Assembly (NCBI GenBank): GCA_964479695.1 | Contig: CAYZSO010000019.1 | Coordinates: forward strand, 1-44,961 | Direction: 5' to 3' | Source: JAAYZH01 sp964479695 | GTDB lineage: Bacteria > Bacillota > Clostridia > Saccharofermentanales > Fastidiosipilaceae | DNA: 44,961 nt | Shown here: positions 14,423 to 22,206 of the stretch, piece by piece | Numbering within the stretch: the stretch's first letter is position 1 | Layout of the letters: the number at the start of each line of letters is the position of its first letter | The notes under the pieces: generated by a model | The model's database searches: none | Told to the model about the DNA's origin: nothing | The model's input: the letters and a program-made list of their open reading frames with translations, nothing else | Made by a program: the position numbers and the translations under genes

Positions 14423-15040
14423 TTATTTACCCCCCTTCTGTTCACGCTTAATCTTGCGTGCAGTGATAAACCAGATCATGCTGCCGATGATGAAGAAGGC
14501 AGCCGGCGGCATCACCATGATCGTCCAAACTTCAAACGATTCCGGCATCACTTGAATCCCGAAAACGGTGCCGAAGCCCAAGAGCTCACGGATGAACGAC
14601 ACGATCAGCAGCACCATCGTGTAACCCAAGCCCGCAAACAGGCCGTCCATAAACGAAGGGAGCGGCGGGTTCTTCTGGGCGTAGGCTTCCGCCCGGCCCA
14701 TGACGATGCAATTCGTGATAATAAGGCCGACATAAGGGCCCAGCTGTTTGGATACGTCCGGCAAATAAGCGCGGATCACAATGTCCACAACAATAACCCA
14801 AGAGGCAATCACCAAAGTCTGCACAATCATGCGGATGCGATGCGGAATCAAGTTACGCATCGCCGACAAGGTGAGTGACGACAGAGCCGTGGCAAAAGTC
14901 ACGCCCAAGCCCATGACCAGCGAGTTGGACATATTATTGGTCACGGCCAAGCTGGAGCAAATCCCTAAGATGGCGCGAAGCACTTGGTTTTCCGTGAACA
15001 TATTGCGTTTAATTATTGACTTATTAGATTCAACCGGCAT
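14423..15040 (-). CDS. nqrD: Nqr subunit D, membrane protein
   Basis: 205 aa, NqrD/RnfE family. Seen: FTENQVLRAILGICSSLAVTN at the start of the core (C28) and IITNCIVMGRAEA (C111), the pseudo-symmetric counterpart of NqrE. Its ATG (15040) touches the nqrC stop (15041-15043) and its ribosome-binding site GGAGG lies inside the nqrC 3' end, so translation is coupled. The C-terminus is basic (KIKREQKGGK), consistent with a cytosolic end. Confidence 0.95.
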   Translation of the reverse strand: MPVESNKSIIKRNMFTENQVLRAILGICSSLAVTNNMSNSLVMGLGVTFATALSSLTLSAMRNLIPHRIRMIVQTLVIASWVIVVDIVIRAYLPDVSKQLGPYVGLIITNCIVMGRAEAYAQKNPPLPSFMDGLFAGLGYTMVLLIVSFIRELLGFGTVFGIQVMPESFEVWTIMVMPPAAFFIIGSMIWFITARKIKREQKGGK

Positions 15041-15631
15041 TTACTTCACCTCCACCAAAGGCAGAACCTCCGCCCGCACTTCATTCAAGATTCTCAGCAC
15101 CGCATTCGAAGATTGCGTCGCTCCCGTAATCGCGTCAAGTTGGACGCCGTCTTTCACCCCGTAAGTCAGAGGCCCCTCCAAATCGAGCTTCACACCGCGG
15201 AACTGATCTGTGTACCAGCGCTCCACGATCCGGCCGCCCAGACCAGGTGTCTCATTTTGATCCGTGAAGACGAGCCCCTGCACCTGCGCCAGATCCGGCG
15301 ACACCGCAAGCCACCCACGGATCGTCCCCCACAGCCCGCCGCCGGCAAAAGGCACAGCGTAGCCTTTCGTCTCCCCATTCTCAATATGGGTGTAATAAGT
15401 TAAATCGCTTGTCTCGGTTTTCTGCACAGCCTGGGTGAAGCGCTGCGCAATCTCCTCGTTCGTCCCTTCCGCATCGAGATTGAAGGCATAAAGCACCGAT
15501 TTCATCTCATCCAACCTGGAATTCTCAGCAATTCTCTCGGCAGTCAGGGCATTCGTCCCCGCGAGGAAGAACGTAAACACAGCGCTCACAATCAGCATGA
15601 AAACTATGGTGTACACATATCCGCGCTTCAT
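15041..15631 (-). CDS. nqrC: Nqr subunit C, covalent-FMN protein
   Basis: 196 aa with one N-terminal membrane helix (about 5-24) and an extracytoplasmic FMN-binding domain. Seen: NETPGLGGR (126-134) and the flavinylation motif DAITGATQSS, where Thr172 would be joined to FMN by ApbE. No apbE gene is in the window. The start overlaps the nqrB stop by ATGA. It is at the short end of the NqrC/RnfG range; the F/C pairing in this locus supports NqrC. Confidence 0.92.
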   Translation of the reverse strand: MKRGYVYTIVFMLIVSAVFTFFLAGTNALTAERIAENSRLDEMKSVLYAFNLDAEGTNEEIAQRFTQAVQKTETSDLTYYTHIENGETKGYAVPFAGGGLWGTIRGWLAVSPDLAQVQGLVFTDQNETPGLGGRIVERWYTDQFRGVKLDLEGPLTYGVKDGVQLDAITGATQSSNAVLRILNEVRAEVLPLVEVK

Positions 15632-16725
15632 GATTCACCCTCCTTCCCAACTTCCGGCTGCGAAGTTGTGGTTACGGCGGCTTTGGCCAAAGCCGCAGGA
15701 GCCCCCTCCCCCTTCCGCCTCTGCTGCATCTTCACCTTCAGTTCGCGAACATTTCGGTCGAGCAACGGAGCCAACGCATTGGCAATCAGGATCGCAAACA
15801 TCGCCCCCTCGACGAACACGCCAAACCTTCTTATGATAATTGTAATGGCGCCGATCAAAGCCCCAAAAATCCACTTCGACGTCTCGTCACGCGGCGCCGA
15901 AACCGGATCCGTCGCCATAAACACGGCTGCAAAAACCAGCCCGCCGCTCAAAATCTGATACTGCGGCGGCACCGTCGTCACACCGGCTGCCCAGAGAATT
16001 GTTGCCAAAATCGCCGCCGACCCCAAAGTCGACACCATAATCTTCCACGATGCGGTCTTCGTAACCACCAGATAAATCCCGCAGAGCAAAATCAGCACCG
16101 CCGACGCTTCCCCCAGTGACCCGGAACTGAAGCCCAGCAGCAAATTGGGCAGCGACGGCAAGGGCCCCGCATTACTCTGCACAATCGGCGTCGCCTCGCT
16201 CAGAACATCCGCACTATATTGCGCAAACCCCGCCGGGAAACTAAATGCCGCTGAGCTAGCTGCCAGGGAGCCGGGCGCAGCAATACCCGACGCAGCGAAA
16301 CCGGACGCGCCCCCCACAAAGGGCTCCACCCACCCCCGCGTCATGTGCGCAGGAAACGTAATATAAATGAAACATCTGCCCACAAGTGCCGGATTGAAAA
16401 TATTCTGGCCGAAACCGCCAAACACCGCCTTGCCAAAGCCTATCCCAAACAAGATCCCAATCACGGCCACCCAAACCGGTGTGGCCGGCGGCAGCGTCAA
16501 CGTAAAGAGCGCCGCACTGACGAAGCAGGCCTCGGTCAGCTTCACCTTGTCTTGCTGAACCAAGCGCATTATGGCTAGCTCTGCTACGGCCCCCGCAATC
16601 AGCGTTGCCGCAAGCAAAAGAAGCACCCGCCAACCAAACAAGTAAATACTCATCAGGTAGACAGGCACCAGTGCGATCAGCACTTTTGTCATCATTTTCT
16701 GGTGCATGAAATGCTTTTTGAACAT
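15628..16725 (-). CDS. nqrB: Nqr subunit B, main membrane subunit with covalent FMN
   Basis: 365 aa from ATG 16725 (GGGGG 8 bp upstream); a 13-codon longer start at 16764 would begin inside a minisatellite and is unlikely. NqrB/RnfD family: many hydrophobic helices, FGQNIFNPALVGR, the flavinylation motif LSEATPI (Thr179), SLGEASAVLILLCGIYL, and FMATDPVSAP. The extracytoplasmic loop before the FMN site (about 136-165) is Gly/Ala/Ser-rich. The C-terminal tail carries the palindrome (15679-15694) as AALAKAA. It is the first gene of the set: nqrA, expected just upstream, is absent. Confidence 0.92.
   Translation of the reverse strand: MFKKHFMHQKMMTKVLIALVPVYLMSIYLFGWRVLLLLAATLIAGAVAELAIMRLVQQDKVKLTEACFVSAALFTLTLPPATPVWVAVIGILFGIGFGKAVFGGFGQNIFNPALVGRCFIYITFPAHMTRGWVEPFVGGASGFAASGIAAPGSLAASSAAFSFPAGFAQYSADVLSEATPIVQSNAGPLPSLPNLLLGFSSGSLGEASAVLILLCGIYLVVTKTASWKIMVSTLGSAAILATILWAAGVTTVPPQYQILSGGLVFAAVFMATDPVSAPRDETSKWIFGALIGAITIIIRRFGVFVEGAMFAILIANALAPLLDRNVRELKVKMQQRRKGEGAPAALAKAAVTTTSQPEVGKEGES
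15679..15694. repeat. Dispersed palindrome GGCTTTGGCCAAAGCC (in nqrB)
   Basis: A perfect 16-bp copy extended to GCGGCTTTGGCCAAAGCCGC (20 bp, perfect), the fullest copy in the window. It encodes AALAKAA in the non-conserved C-terminal tail of NqrB. Confidence 0.96.
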
Positions 16726-16739
16726 CAGCAAACCCCCAC

Positions 16740-16925
16740 ACGTTGGGCATCCCCAATTGGTCACTCCCTTGGGTCACTCCCTTGGGTGCCCAATTGGACG
16801 CTCCCAATCGGACGTCCCCAGTTGGGCGTTCCCTTGGGTGCCGTGTTGGGCATCCCCAATTGGACGTTCCCAGTTGGGCACTCCCAATCGGACGTCCCAA
16901 GTTGGGCGTTCCCACTTGAGCGCCA
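16740..16925. repeat. 14-bp minisatellite upstream of nqrB
   Basis: About 12 units of CCAATTGGACGTTC-type sequence, most in exact 14-bp phase (for example from 16792 and again from 16858), with a few 10-13 bp units. Many units contain CCAATTGG or CCCAATTGGG, themselves dyads. It lies between the nqr promoter region and the nqrB ribosome-binding site, so it would be in the 5' leader of the nqr mRNA. Open frames through it are by-products of the repeat. Confidence 0.88.
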
Positions 16926-17041
16926 CCATAAGGACACTCCCAAGACCTGATTCACTCTATTGTTCAAGAGAAAAATTAAAAACGCACAGATTTTTGCAGT
17001 AAAGCCTGTAGTTTCATGTATTTTTCGCTAACAACATTTTC

Positions 17042-17070
17042 AGTATACAATACGTTTCCCGGAATTTAAA
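17042..17070 (-). promoter_or_regulatory. Possible promoter of the nqr operon
   Basis: TTTAAA (17070-17065), 17-bp spacer, TATACT (17047-17042). The -35 is weak. If used, the leader before nqrB would be about 310 nt and contain the 14-bp minisatellite. The rest of 16926-17242 shows A/T-rich sequence with small ATCGATAAT-type repeats near 17150-17190 and no gene. Confidence 0.45.
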
Positions 17071-17242
17071 GCGATCTACAGAAATTATCCTGCCTTCGTC
17101 ATTTTTCGTTTGTGGAAAAGTCGCACCGTTTGAACACAATGTCGTCTTGCTTGATTATTGCTCGATTATTGATCGATAATTGATCGATAATTATTTTTTT
17201 ACTGTTTATACATATAAATCAGGATGGAGAATCGGGGAATAC

Positions 17243-17281
17243 AAAAAGAACGCAGGTGGGTTGGGTCCGGTCCTACGTTCT
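17243..17281 (-). terminator. Intrinsic terminator of tRNA-Asp/tRNA-Phe
   Basis: On minus a 10-bp stem AGAACGTAGG/CCTGCGTTCT (one mismatch-tolerant G-T/T-G position) is followed by TTTTTG. It begins 3 nt after the CCA of tRNA-Phe. Confidence 0.88.
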
Positions 17282-17283
17282 TA

Positions 17284-17360
<77 letters not shown>

Positions 17361-17399
17361 TATAACAAACCGATTCCTATCAGGGAACCGGCTGTATAT

Positions 17400-17476
17400 T
17401 GGCGACGCAGAAGGGGCTCGAACCCTCGACCTCCAGCGTGACAGGCTGGCATTCTAACCGACTGAACTACTGCGCC
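17400..17476 (-). tRNA. tRNA-Asp, anticodon GTC
   Basis: Acceptor GGCGCAG/CTGCGTC (one G-U pair), anticodon stem CCAGC/GCTGG with loop CTGTCAC, T-loop TTCGAGC, discriminator G, CCA encoded at 17400-17402. First gene of the two-tRNA unit. Confidence 0.95.
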
Positions 17477-17505
17477 ATTTGTACCCTCTTTGAGAGTGCT
17501 TAATG

Positions 17506-17534
17506 ATTTTATATGTTAATCTAAATCTTGTCAA
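17506..17534 (-). promoter_or_regulatory. Promoter of the tRNA-Asp/tRNA-Phe unit
   Basis: A consensus TTGACA (17534-17529), 17-bp spacer, TAAAAT (17511-17506), 29 bp before the tRNA-Asp 5' end. Confidence 0.9.
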
Positions 17535-18510
17535 CGACTTGTAGGAATTTCTTCGATTGCGTTCAGCACGTTTATTCTATGCCATGCTAATGCTCTTTTA
17601 ATTTCTCTTGAACGTTCAATTGAAGGCCTATTTGAAGGTCCAGTCGAAGTTTCCGTTTTGTTACCCTTCTCAATGCAATACATCTGTGCATATAAAACAT
17701 CAATGCATCATAAGTGAAAATAAACGAAACGGTAATGACAACGCATTCCGCTTATAACGGTCTTGGCAACGCATTCAGCTTATACAAGTACAGCTATCAT
17801 TTCATTTTTCTTAATGGATAGAGCGGTTTGGGCTGCGTATACTTTCCACACTTGTTCTAATGTCATTGAGTTTTGGTTTGTGGTACGGTATTGGCGGCGT
17901 ATGGCTCCTCTAGCAGATTCTTTTTTGCACGATTTTTCTTGTATGTACGCTAACTGCGACGTATAGTTTCCTTTGCGAGTTCGTATTTGCCGGAGTTTTT
18001 CTTTGTAAGTGCGCTAACTGCGACTAATCGCTACAAGCCCCACCCAAGCCAAATAAATTTCCAAACTGGTTCGGATCGGGATCTTTGCGACAACAAATAT
18101 TTTCCCGGGAAGAACTTGACACTTGTTTTGCACCCAGATGAATGATTACTGACCTGAAGGCAGAATTTATGAATGAATACTGACCTCGAAGGTTGCACAG
18201 GCTGCAAGAGTACAGAACCAACAGGCAAATACCTTTCAAAGCGCAGAGTCTGCTAATCTGATGTCGCAAGTTTCCGGATCCCAACCAACCTGCAAATAAG
18301 ATAACAATTACCCTATGCTCCGAAGAACAAATTCAGGAAGAATACGCAGCCAAAACCGCTCCGCCAACAAGAACTCACTACATATGTCTAAAATTAAACT
18401 TATGTAGTGCCACCAGCCCTCGCCCCCTGCCGCTGTACCGGGGTCTGCCCCCAGTCTGCCGCATAACCTCCTGCCGCCTGCCGCGGCATGCCGCCAAGCC
18501 AAAAACCGGC
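17535..18510. other. Gene-free region between two tRNA units, with decayed repeats
   Basis: No convincing coding region. Direct repeats seen: AACGCATTCxGCTTATA at about 17740 and 17768; TTTTTCTTGTATGTACGCTAACTGCGAC-like copies at 17933 and 17996 (67 bp apart); ATGAATGAxTACTGACCT copies at about 18141 and 18172. A degenerate flank copy of the hairpin family (ATACGCAGCCCAAACCGCT, minus) is at 17823-17842. Two short minus frames near 18024-18284 overlap each other and lack ribosome-binding sites; I do not call them genes. Confidence 0.7.
18377..18408 (+). repeat. 32-bp hairpin repeat, copy 4
   Basis: Ends ACTACATATG and TATGTAGT, centre TCTAAAATTAAAC. It is preceded by the best-preserved flank, AATACGCAGCCAAAACCGCT (18341-18360), then CCGCCA, as at copies 1 and 2. 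Confidence 0.87.
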
Positions 18511-18538
18511 TTGACAATTTTGCTCTCTATGGTAATAT
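18511..18538 (+). promoter_or_regulatory. Promoter of tRNA-Val(TAC)
   Basis: TTGACA (18511-18516), 16-bp spacer, TAATAT (18533-18538). The leader before the tRNA is about 67 nt, longer than for the other tRNA units here, and contains a small CAGCGTTATTGCTG hairpin. Confidence 0.8.
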
Positions 18539-18611
18539 TTTTTGTGCTCAGCGTTATTGCTGAACGTCATCCGAGCTCAGAGAAACTCTGCAGCATTTCA
18601 AGGAAACTTTT

Positions 18612-18688
18612 GGGGGGTTAGCTCAGTTGGTCAGAGCACCTGCCTTACAAGCAGGGGGTCGTGGGTTCGAGCCCCTCACCCCCCACCA
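18612..18688 (+). tRNA. tRNA-Val, anticodon TAC
   Basis: Acceptor GGGGGGT/ACCCCCC, D-arm GCTC...GAGC, anticodon stem CTTGC-equivalent CCTGC/GCAGG with loop CTTACAA, T-loop TTCGAGC, CCA encoded at 18686-18688. Together with the CAC tRNA at 661 it reads Val codons with A/G (and by wobble U) third bases. Confidence 0.95.
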
Positions 18689-18695
18689 TCAGAAG

Positions 18696-18735
18696 ATCCT
18701 CGTAAATCAAGCATTTGCGGGGATTTATTTCTTAT
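18696..18735 (+). terminator. Intrinsic terminator of tRNA-Val(TAC)
   Basis: A 12-bp stem ATCCTCGTAAAT/ATTTGCGGGGAT (two G-U pairs), 5-nt loop CAAGC, then TTATTTCTT. The following 18736-18879 is A/C-rich on plus (GT-rich on minus) with no gene and no clear terminator for the converging DHHW operon. Confidence 0.85.
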
Positions 18736-18879
18736 AAGTCTTTAAGTCCTAACGAATAATATATAACATTTATAATTTACATGCTTGTTCCCTTGGAAAC
18801 TACAACTCATTCACGCACGCAACGCAGGCAACACAACACAACACAAAACAACCCCAACACAACCCCAGCAACCAACAAC

Positions 18880-20112
18880 TTACTTCAACAACTTAAACGT
18901 GCTGTTTTCGTCGGCGAGGGTCACCACGTTGTACAAGAACATCACTTCGCTATAGTCCGCGCGCTCCAGCAAGTCCGCCATCCCCTCATTCAGGTAGCGC
19001 AAATCCACCATCGTAATCGTTTCGTAATAGGGGCACAGAAACGGCACCAGCGCATTCGCGTAGGAATCCTTGAAGAGCAGTAAGTGCCTGCCCCGAGCGG
19101 ATCCCTCGCTGCCAGTTTCGAGTTTCAGCCAATCGCGGTTCTCACCAACGAAGAATTCGTAGGGGTCATAGGTGGCCAAAGCCGCCTCATCATAAATCCC
19201 TTCCCGAATCAAAGTACCCTCTTTATCGACAAGTTTCACTCTGTCCAGAGAGGGGTCGCGATACGCTGCGATGGAATCAGAAGGAACGGTCCAGAGGTTC
19301 GCTTTGGCAGCAGTTGTGCCGCGGAAATCATTGGTCACGATTTCTCGACGGAAAGTCGAGCTGACATTTGCTTCTCCGCCCAATTCACGCCCCTCAAGCC
19401 AAGTGAGGAAAGCAAGCCTGGCTCCGTCTTGAGTCCAGTGATGATCGGTTCGGAAATAGAGTTGTTGTCCGCTCGAAACAGCGTTCCCATCAACTGGGTC
19501 AGACGCATCCGACATAGCAGCAGCGCCCTCTTGCAGGTCGCCACCTTGCAGAGCGCCACCTTGCAGAGCGCCAAGCAGGTCGGGTGCGTAGATGCCGGAA
19601 GCGTCGGCCAAGGAGCGGAGATCCGTGAGGATGTCCGCTTGGGGGGCTTCCTGGGAGCCGGGGGGCAAGAGGTCAGGCGAGACGCCGGCGACAGTGGGGG
19701 CAAGGAGGAGGGAAGCGGGTCTGCCGGCAGGCCAGAAATTTTGGATGAAAGAAACGACATCGCCGATGTTGCGGCGGAGCTTGGTTTCGTCAAGGCTTTC
19801 ATGAATTTCGATGAGGTAATTGTCGCGGGCGAAGTAGACGCGGTCATTGTCAGCTTGGCCGGTGAATTGCTGTGTTTGGGCCTTGAGAGAGAGCCAGAAT
19901 GGGCGCGCTGGGAATTGGTCTGCGAGCCATTTGCTCGTTTGGGAGGCAAATTGACCGTCAAACCAGGAGGAAAGGGTGGGGGTGGGGGCTTTGGCCAAAG
20001 GACGACGCTCCTGCGTCGAGAATTCCTGATCAGGGGTCGCGAGGTGGAAGAGGCCCAGCACACCGAAGAGGGCGAGGAAGAGGCTTGCGCAAATGGTTGT
20101 GAATTTCTTCAT
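18880..20112 (-). CDS. DHHW-motif protein (AlgX/AlgJ-like, extracytoplasmic)
   Basis: 410 aa: an N-terminal signal/anchor helix (about 5-24) and an exported SGNH-like domain with the signature TDHHWT (about 220-225) and a late LLLFKDSYANALVPFL block. DHHW proteins are coupled to MBOAT acyltransferases and are thought to take part in acetylating a surface polysaccharide. It starts 10 bp after the MBOAT gene. Non-conserved insertions: LAKAP after the anchor (palindrome 19987-20000) and ALQGGALQGGDLQEG (a 15-bp DNA repeat near 19545-19580). A half palindrome lies at 19174-19186. Last gene of the run, convergent with tRNA-Val(TAC). Confidence 0.85.
   Translation of the reverse strand: MKKFTTICASLFLALFGVLGLFHLATPDQEFSTQERRPLAKAPTPTLSSWFDGQFASQTSKWLADQFPARPFWLSLKAQTQQFTGQADNDRVYFARDNYLIEIHESLDETKLRRNIGDVVSFIQNFWPAGRPASLLLAPTVAGVSPDLLPPGSQEAPQADILTDLRSLADASGIYAPDLLGALQGGALQGGDLQEGAAAMSDASDPVDGNAVSSGQQLYFRTDHHWTQDGARLAFLTWLEGRELGGEANVSSTFRREIVTNDFRGTTAAKANLWTVPSDSIAAYRDPSLDRVKLVDKEGTLIREGIYDEAALATYDPYEFFVGENRDWLKLETGSEGSARGRHLLLFKDSYANALVPFLCPYYETITMVDLRYLNEGMADLLERADYSEVMFLYNVVTLADENSTFKLLK
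19987..20000. repeat. Dispersed palindrome, 14 of 16 bp (in DHHW gene)
   Basis: GGCTTTGGCCAAAG followed by GA. Read as PLAKAP (L39-A40-K41-A42) just after the signal anchor. Confidence 0.92.
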
Positions 20113-20121
20113 AGTGCCTCC

Positions 20122-21549
20122 TCAGAAATTGAAATACAGGAAGGATGCGAAACTCTGATCCAGCATAAAAGCGATGGTCAGGAGCATCAGCAACGCGGCG
20201 GCTGTGTATTGGAGAACGATGCCCAGAGGTTGGTGGCGGAGGGGGCTTTGGTTCCAGCGGTCTGTGAGTTTGCGATGGAGGCCAAAGACGCAGACCGCCG
20301 CCACAATCAGCAAGAGCGCGTGGCTCCCGAGTTGGTAGAGAGCTGCGGGTCCGCCTGCGCCTTGCCGGCCGAAGAGGGCGCCAACGAAGGATGAGAGCGC
20401 CCCGAAATCGGGGAAAGCAAATAGCACCCAGCCGAGATTCACAATGAGGAAAGTGAGGGCTTGGCGTGCGATCTTTGGCCACGAAGAGGTCCAGCGGTTG
20501 AGCAGAAATTTCTCCAAGAGCAGCCAGGCTGCGTAATAGAGTCCCCAGAAAAGGAAGTTCAGACTGCTGCCGTGCCAAATGCCGGTGAGCGACCAGACGA
20601 TCAGGATGTTGAGGATTTGGCGGGCGGTGCCTTTGCGGTTGCCGCCCAAAGGAATGTAGACGTAGTCACGAAACCAGCTGCTGAGCGAGATGTGCCAACG
20701 GCGCCAGAAATCGGAAACGCTGTCGGCCTGGTAGGGCAGGCGGAAGTTCTCTAATGTTTCGAAACCCAACATCCGGCCCAGGGCGATGGCCATGTTGGAG
20801 TAGGCGGAGAAATCTAAGTAGATATAGAACGTGTAAAGGAGTGCGGCGAGCCACGCTTCGGCGGCGCCGGGGTTCGTGAGCAGGCGCTCACGGATGGCGA
20901 AGACAGGATCGGCGAGGAGGACTTTGATGAAAAGTCCGGACAGGAATCGAGGCAGCCCTGTGGCCAGTTGCGTAACTTGGCCTTGCAAATTGGGCAGCTG
21001 CCTCACGAAGTGTTCATAACGACCAATCGGGCCGGAAATGACTTGCGGGTAAAACGAAATATACAGAGCAAAGTGGATGAAAGTAAACGGCACAGCCGCG
21101 TCATTTTGAGCGGCGTTGGCATTAGCGGCAGTGGTTTCGGCTGTGGCATTGGTGCCACCAACAGCGTCAGCAGCTGCGTCAGCCAACCGCTTGCGGTCAA
21201 ACCAGGCGGACAGGAGCTTGAAGGTGTAAAAGGACAAACCGAGCGGCAAAGAAGCCGCGAAATATTTGCCCCAGACGAGAACCAGGATATTCAGAAGTAC
21301 GGAGACGATAAGGAGTGCCCTGCCATAATTCGCCCGTTCCCAGAGGCGAAGCAGGAGGTAGTTTACGAGAATCGATCCGGCTAAGAGAAAGACCAGTTTC
21401 GGTTCGCCCCAAGAATAGAAAAAGAGGCTGATCAGCAGCAAATAGACCTGTCGGCTGCGGCTGCCCGGACCACCCCAAAGAGGCAGATAGTAGAACAGCA
21501 AAGTGACAGGAAGGAAGAAAAAGAGGAAAACCGGAGTGTTGAATGCCAT
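20122..21549 (-). CDS. MBOAT-family O-acyltransferase (AlgI/DltB-like)
   Basis: A 475-aa polytopic membrane protein. Seen: N-terminal FNTPVFLFFFLPVTLLFYY and FFYSWGEPK, YTFYIYLDFSAYSNMAIALG, DFWRRWHISLSSWFRDYVYIPLGG (His) and the catalytic-region WHGSSLNFLFWG (His about 324). Such enzymes move acyl groups across the membrane onto an exported polymer. An Ala/Asn/Thr-rich cytosolic insertion (AAADAVGGTNATAETTAANA, about 125-150) is unusual. It starts after GAGG with 8-bp spacing, 18 bp past the DUF4358 gene. The substrate is unknown; the partners match polysaccharide acetylation, not the dlt operon, because dltA, dltC and dltD are absent. Confidence 0.92.
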   Translation of the reverse strand: MAFNTPVFLFFFLPVTLLFYYLPLWGGPGSRSRQVYLLLISLFFYSWGEPKLVFLLAGSILVNYLLLRLWERANYGRALLIVSVLLNILVLVWGKYFAASLPLGLSFYTFKLLSAWFDRKRLADAAADAVGGTNATAETTAANANAAQNDAAVPFTFIHFALYISFYPQVISGPIGRYEHFVRQLPNLQGQVTQLATGLPRFLSGLFIKVLLADPVFAIRERLLTNPGAAEAWLAALLYTFYIYLDFSAYSNMAIALGRMLGFETLENFRLPYQADSVSDFWRRWHISLSSWFRDYVYIPLGGNRKGTARQILNILIVWSLTGIWHGSSLNFLFWGLYYAAWLLLEKFLLNRWTSSWPKIARQALTFLIVNLGWVLFAFPDFGALSSFVGALFGRQGAGGPAALYQLGSHALLLIVAAVCVFGLHRKLTDRWNQSPLRHQPLGIVLQYTAAALLMLLTIAFMLDQSFASFLYFNF

Positions 21550-21567
21550 CCTGAAATCCTCAAATAC

Positions 21568-22062
21568 TTACTTATTTTTGTCGATCCAAGCCTCGATAAT
21601 TTGCTTGGCTTTTGGATTGTCAGATGAGATTACGCTCAGCACATAGTTGCCGTTGCGGATCAGGACCGGGTCTTCCAGATTCACCAATTGTTCCGGTGTA
21701 TAGTTGCCAAAAGAAGTCCTGAAATACTCGAAGCGCTCGTTCATAGCCGTCTCGACACGGGCGGCGGAGTCGGCGTCTTTGGCCTGAAAAAGTGCAATTT
21801 CTTCGGCTGTGGCACCCCCACCTGCAATCACCATGTGGGCTGCTAAGTCGGCTTGATCGACTTGGTCGATGTAACGATCCCAGAGCTGATCGGGGAGCTG
21901 AGCCAGATCCTTGTCCTGCCAAGCCATGCCGGTCAGGAGGTCTTCGGCCAAAGTCTGCAGATCCAGACCGTCCTTGAGCTGGCCGGAACCGGAGCAGGCG
22001 GCGAGTGAAATGACCATGACCAGAGACAGGGCGATCGCACAAATTTTCGTTACATGTTTCAT
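21568..22062 (-). CDS. DUF4358 lipoprotein
   Basis: 164 aa from ATG 22062 (AAGG 7 bp upstream; a TTG one codon earlier is less likely). Seen: a lipoprotein signal with lipobox LAAC (Cys23), then a domain with LDLQTLAEDLLTGMAWQDKDL, an AEEIALFQAKD segment and ISSDNPKAKQIIEAWI at the end, the pattern of DUF4358. The family is found beside MBOAT and DHHW genes in Clostridia; its function is not known. It probably sits on the outer face of the membrane next to the acyltransferase. Confidence 0.85.
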   Translation of the reverse strand: MKHVTKICAIALSLVMVISLAACSGSGQLKDGLDLQTLAEDLLTGMAWQDKDLAQLPDQLWDRYIDQVDQADLAAHMVIAGGGATAEEIALFQAKDADSAARVETAMNERFEYFRTSFGNYTPEQLVNLEDPVLIRNGNYVLSVISSDNPKAKQIIEAWIDKNK

Positions 22063-22097
22063 CAATGAACCTTCTTTCGTTTTGTATTTTCAACCGT

Positions 22098-22206
22098 TGC
22101 GCAGTGGCTACTTACCTCGGTCGATTCGCTTCAGCACCCACGCAGTTCAGTGGCTACTTAGCGCAGAGCTACGCACTTCAGTGTCTGCTTACCGCGGAGC
22201 TACGTG
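22098..22206. repeat. About 32-bp imperfect tandem repeat, 3 units
   Basis: Units begin with CAGTGGCTACTTA-like sequence at about 22100, 22149 and 22180, two of them ending GCGGAGCTACG(T/C). The array fills the 126-bp spacer and runs into the 3' end of the SGNH gene, whose last codons (VAPR) come from the repeat. Confidence 0.75.

Noticed and set aside
12697..16725. Rnf complex
   Set aside because: NqrF with its ferredoxin, FAD and NADH motifs is present, and RnfB and RnfC are absent; order B-C-D-E-F matches nqr.
16761..16967. Minus-strand frame encoding GNVQLGxPN-type repeats
   Set aside because: It is a by-product of the 14-bp minisatellite and has no start signal; nqrB has a better start at 16725.
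18780..18879. G-quadruplex or terminator after the DHHW gene
   Set aside because: The minus strand is GT-rich but has only two runs of four G and no stable stem followed by T residues.
19084..20394. 436-aa plus-strand open frame
   Set aside because: It is antisense to the DHHW and MBOAT genes, has no recognisable domain, and its length is explained by the G+C-rich codon use of the real genes.
20122..21549. DltB of a D-alanylation operon
   Set aside because: dltA, dltC and dltD are missing; the DHHW, DUF4358 and SGNH partners point to O-acylation of another polymer.
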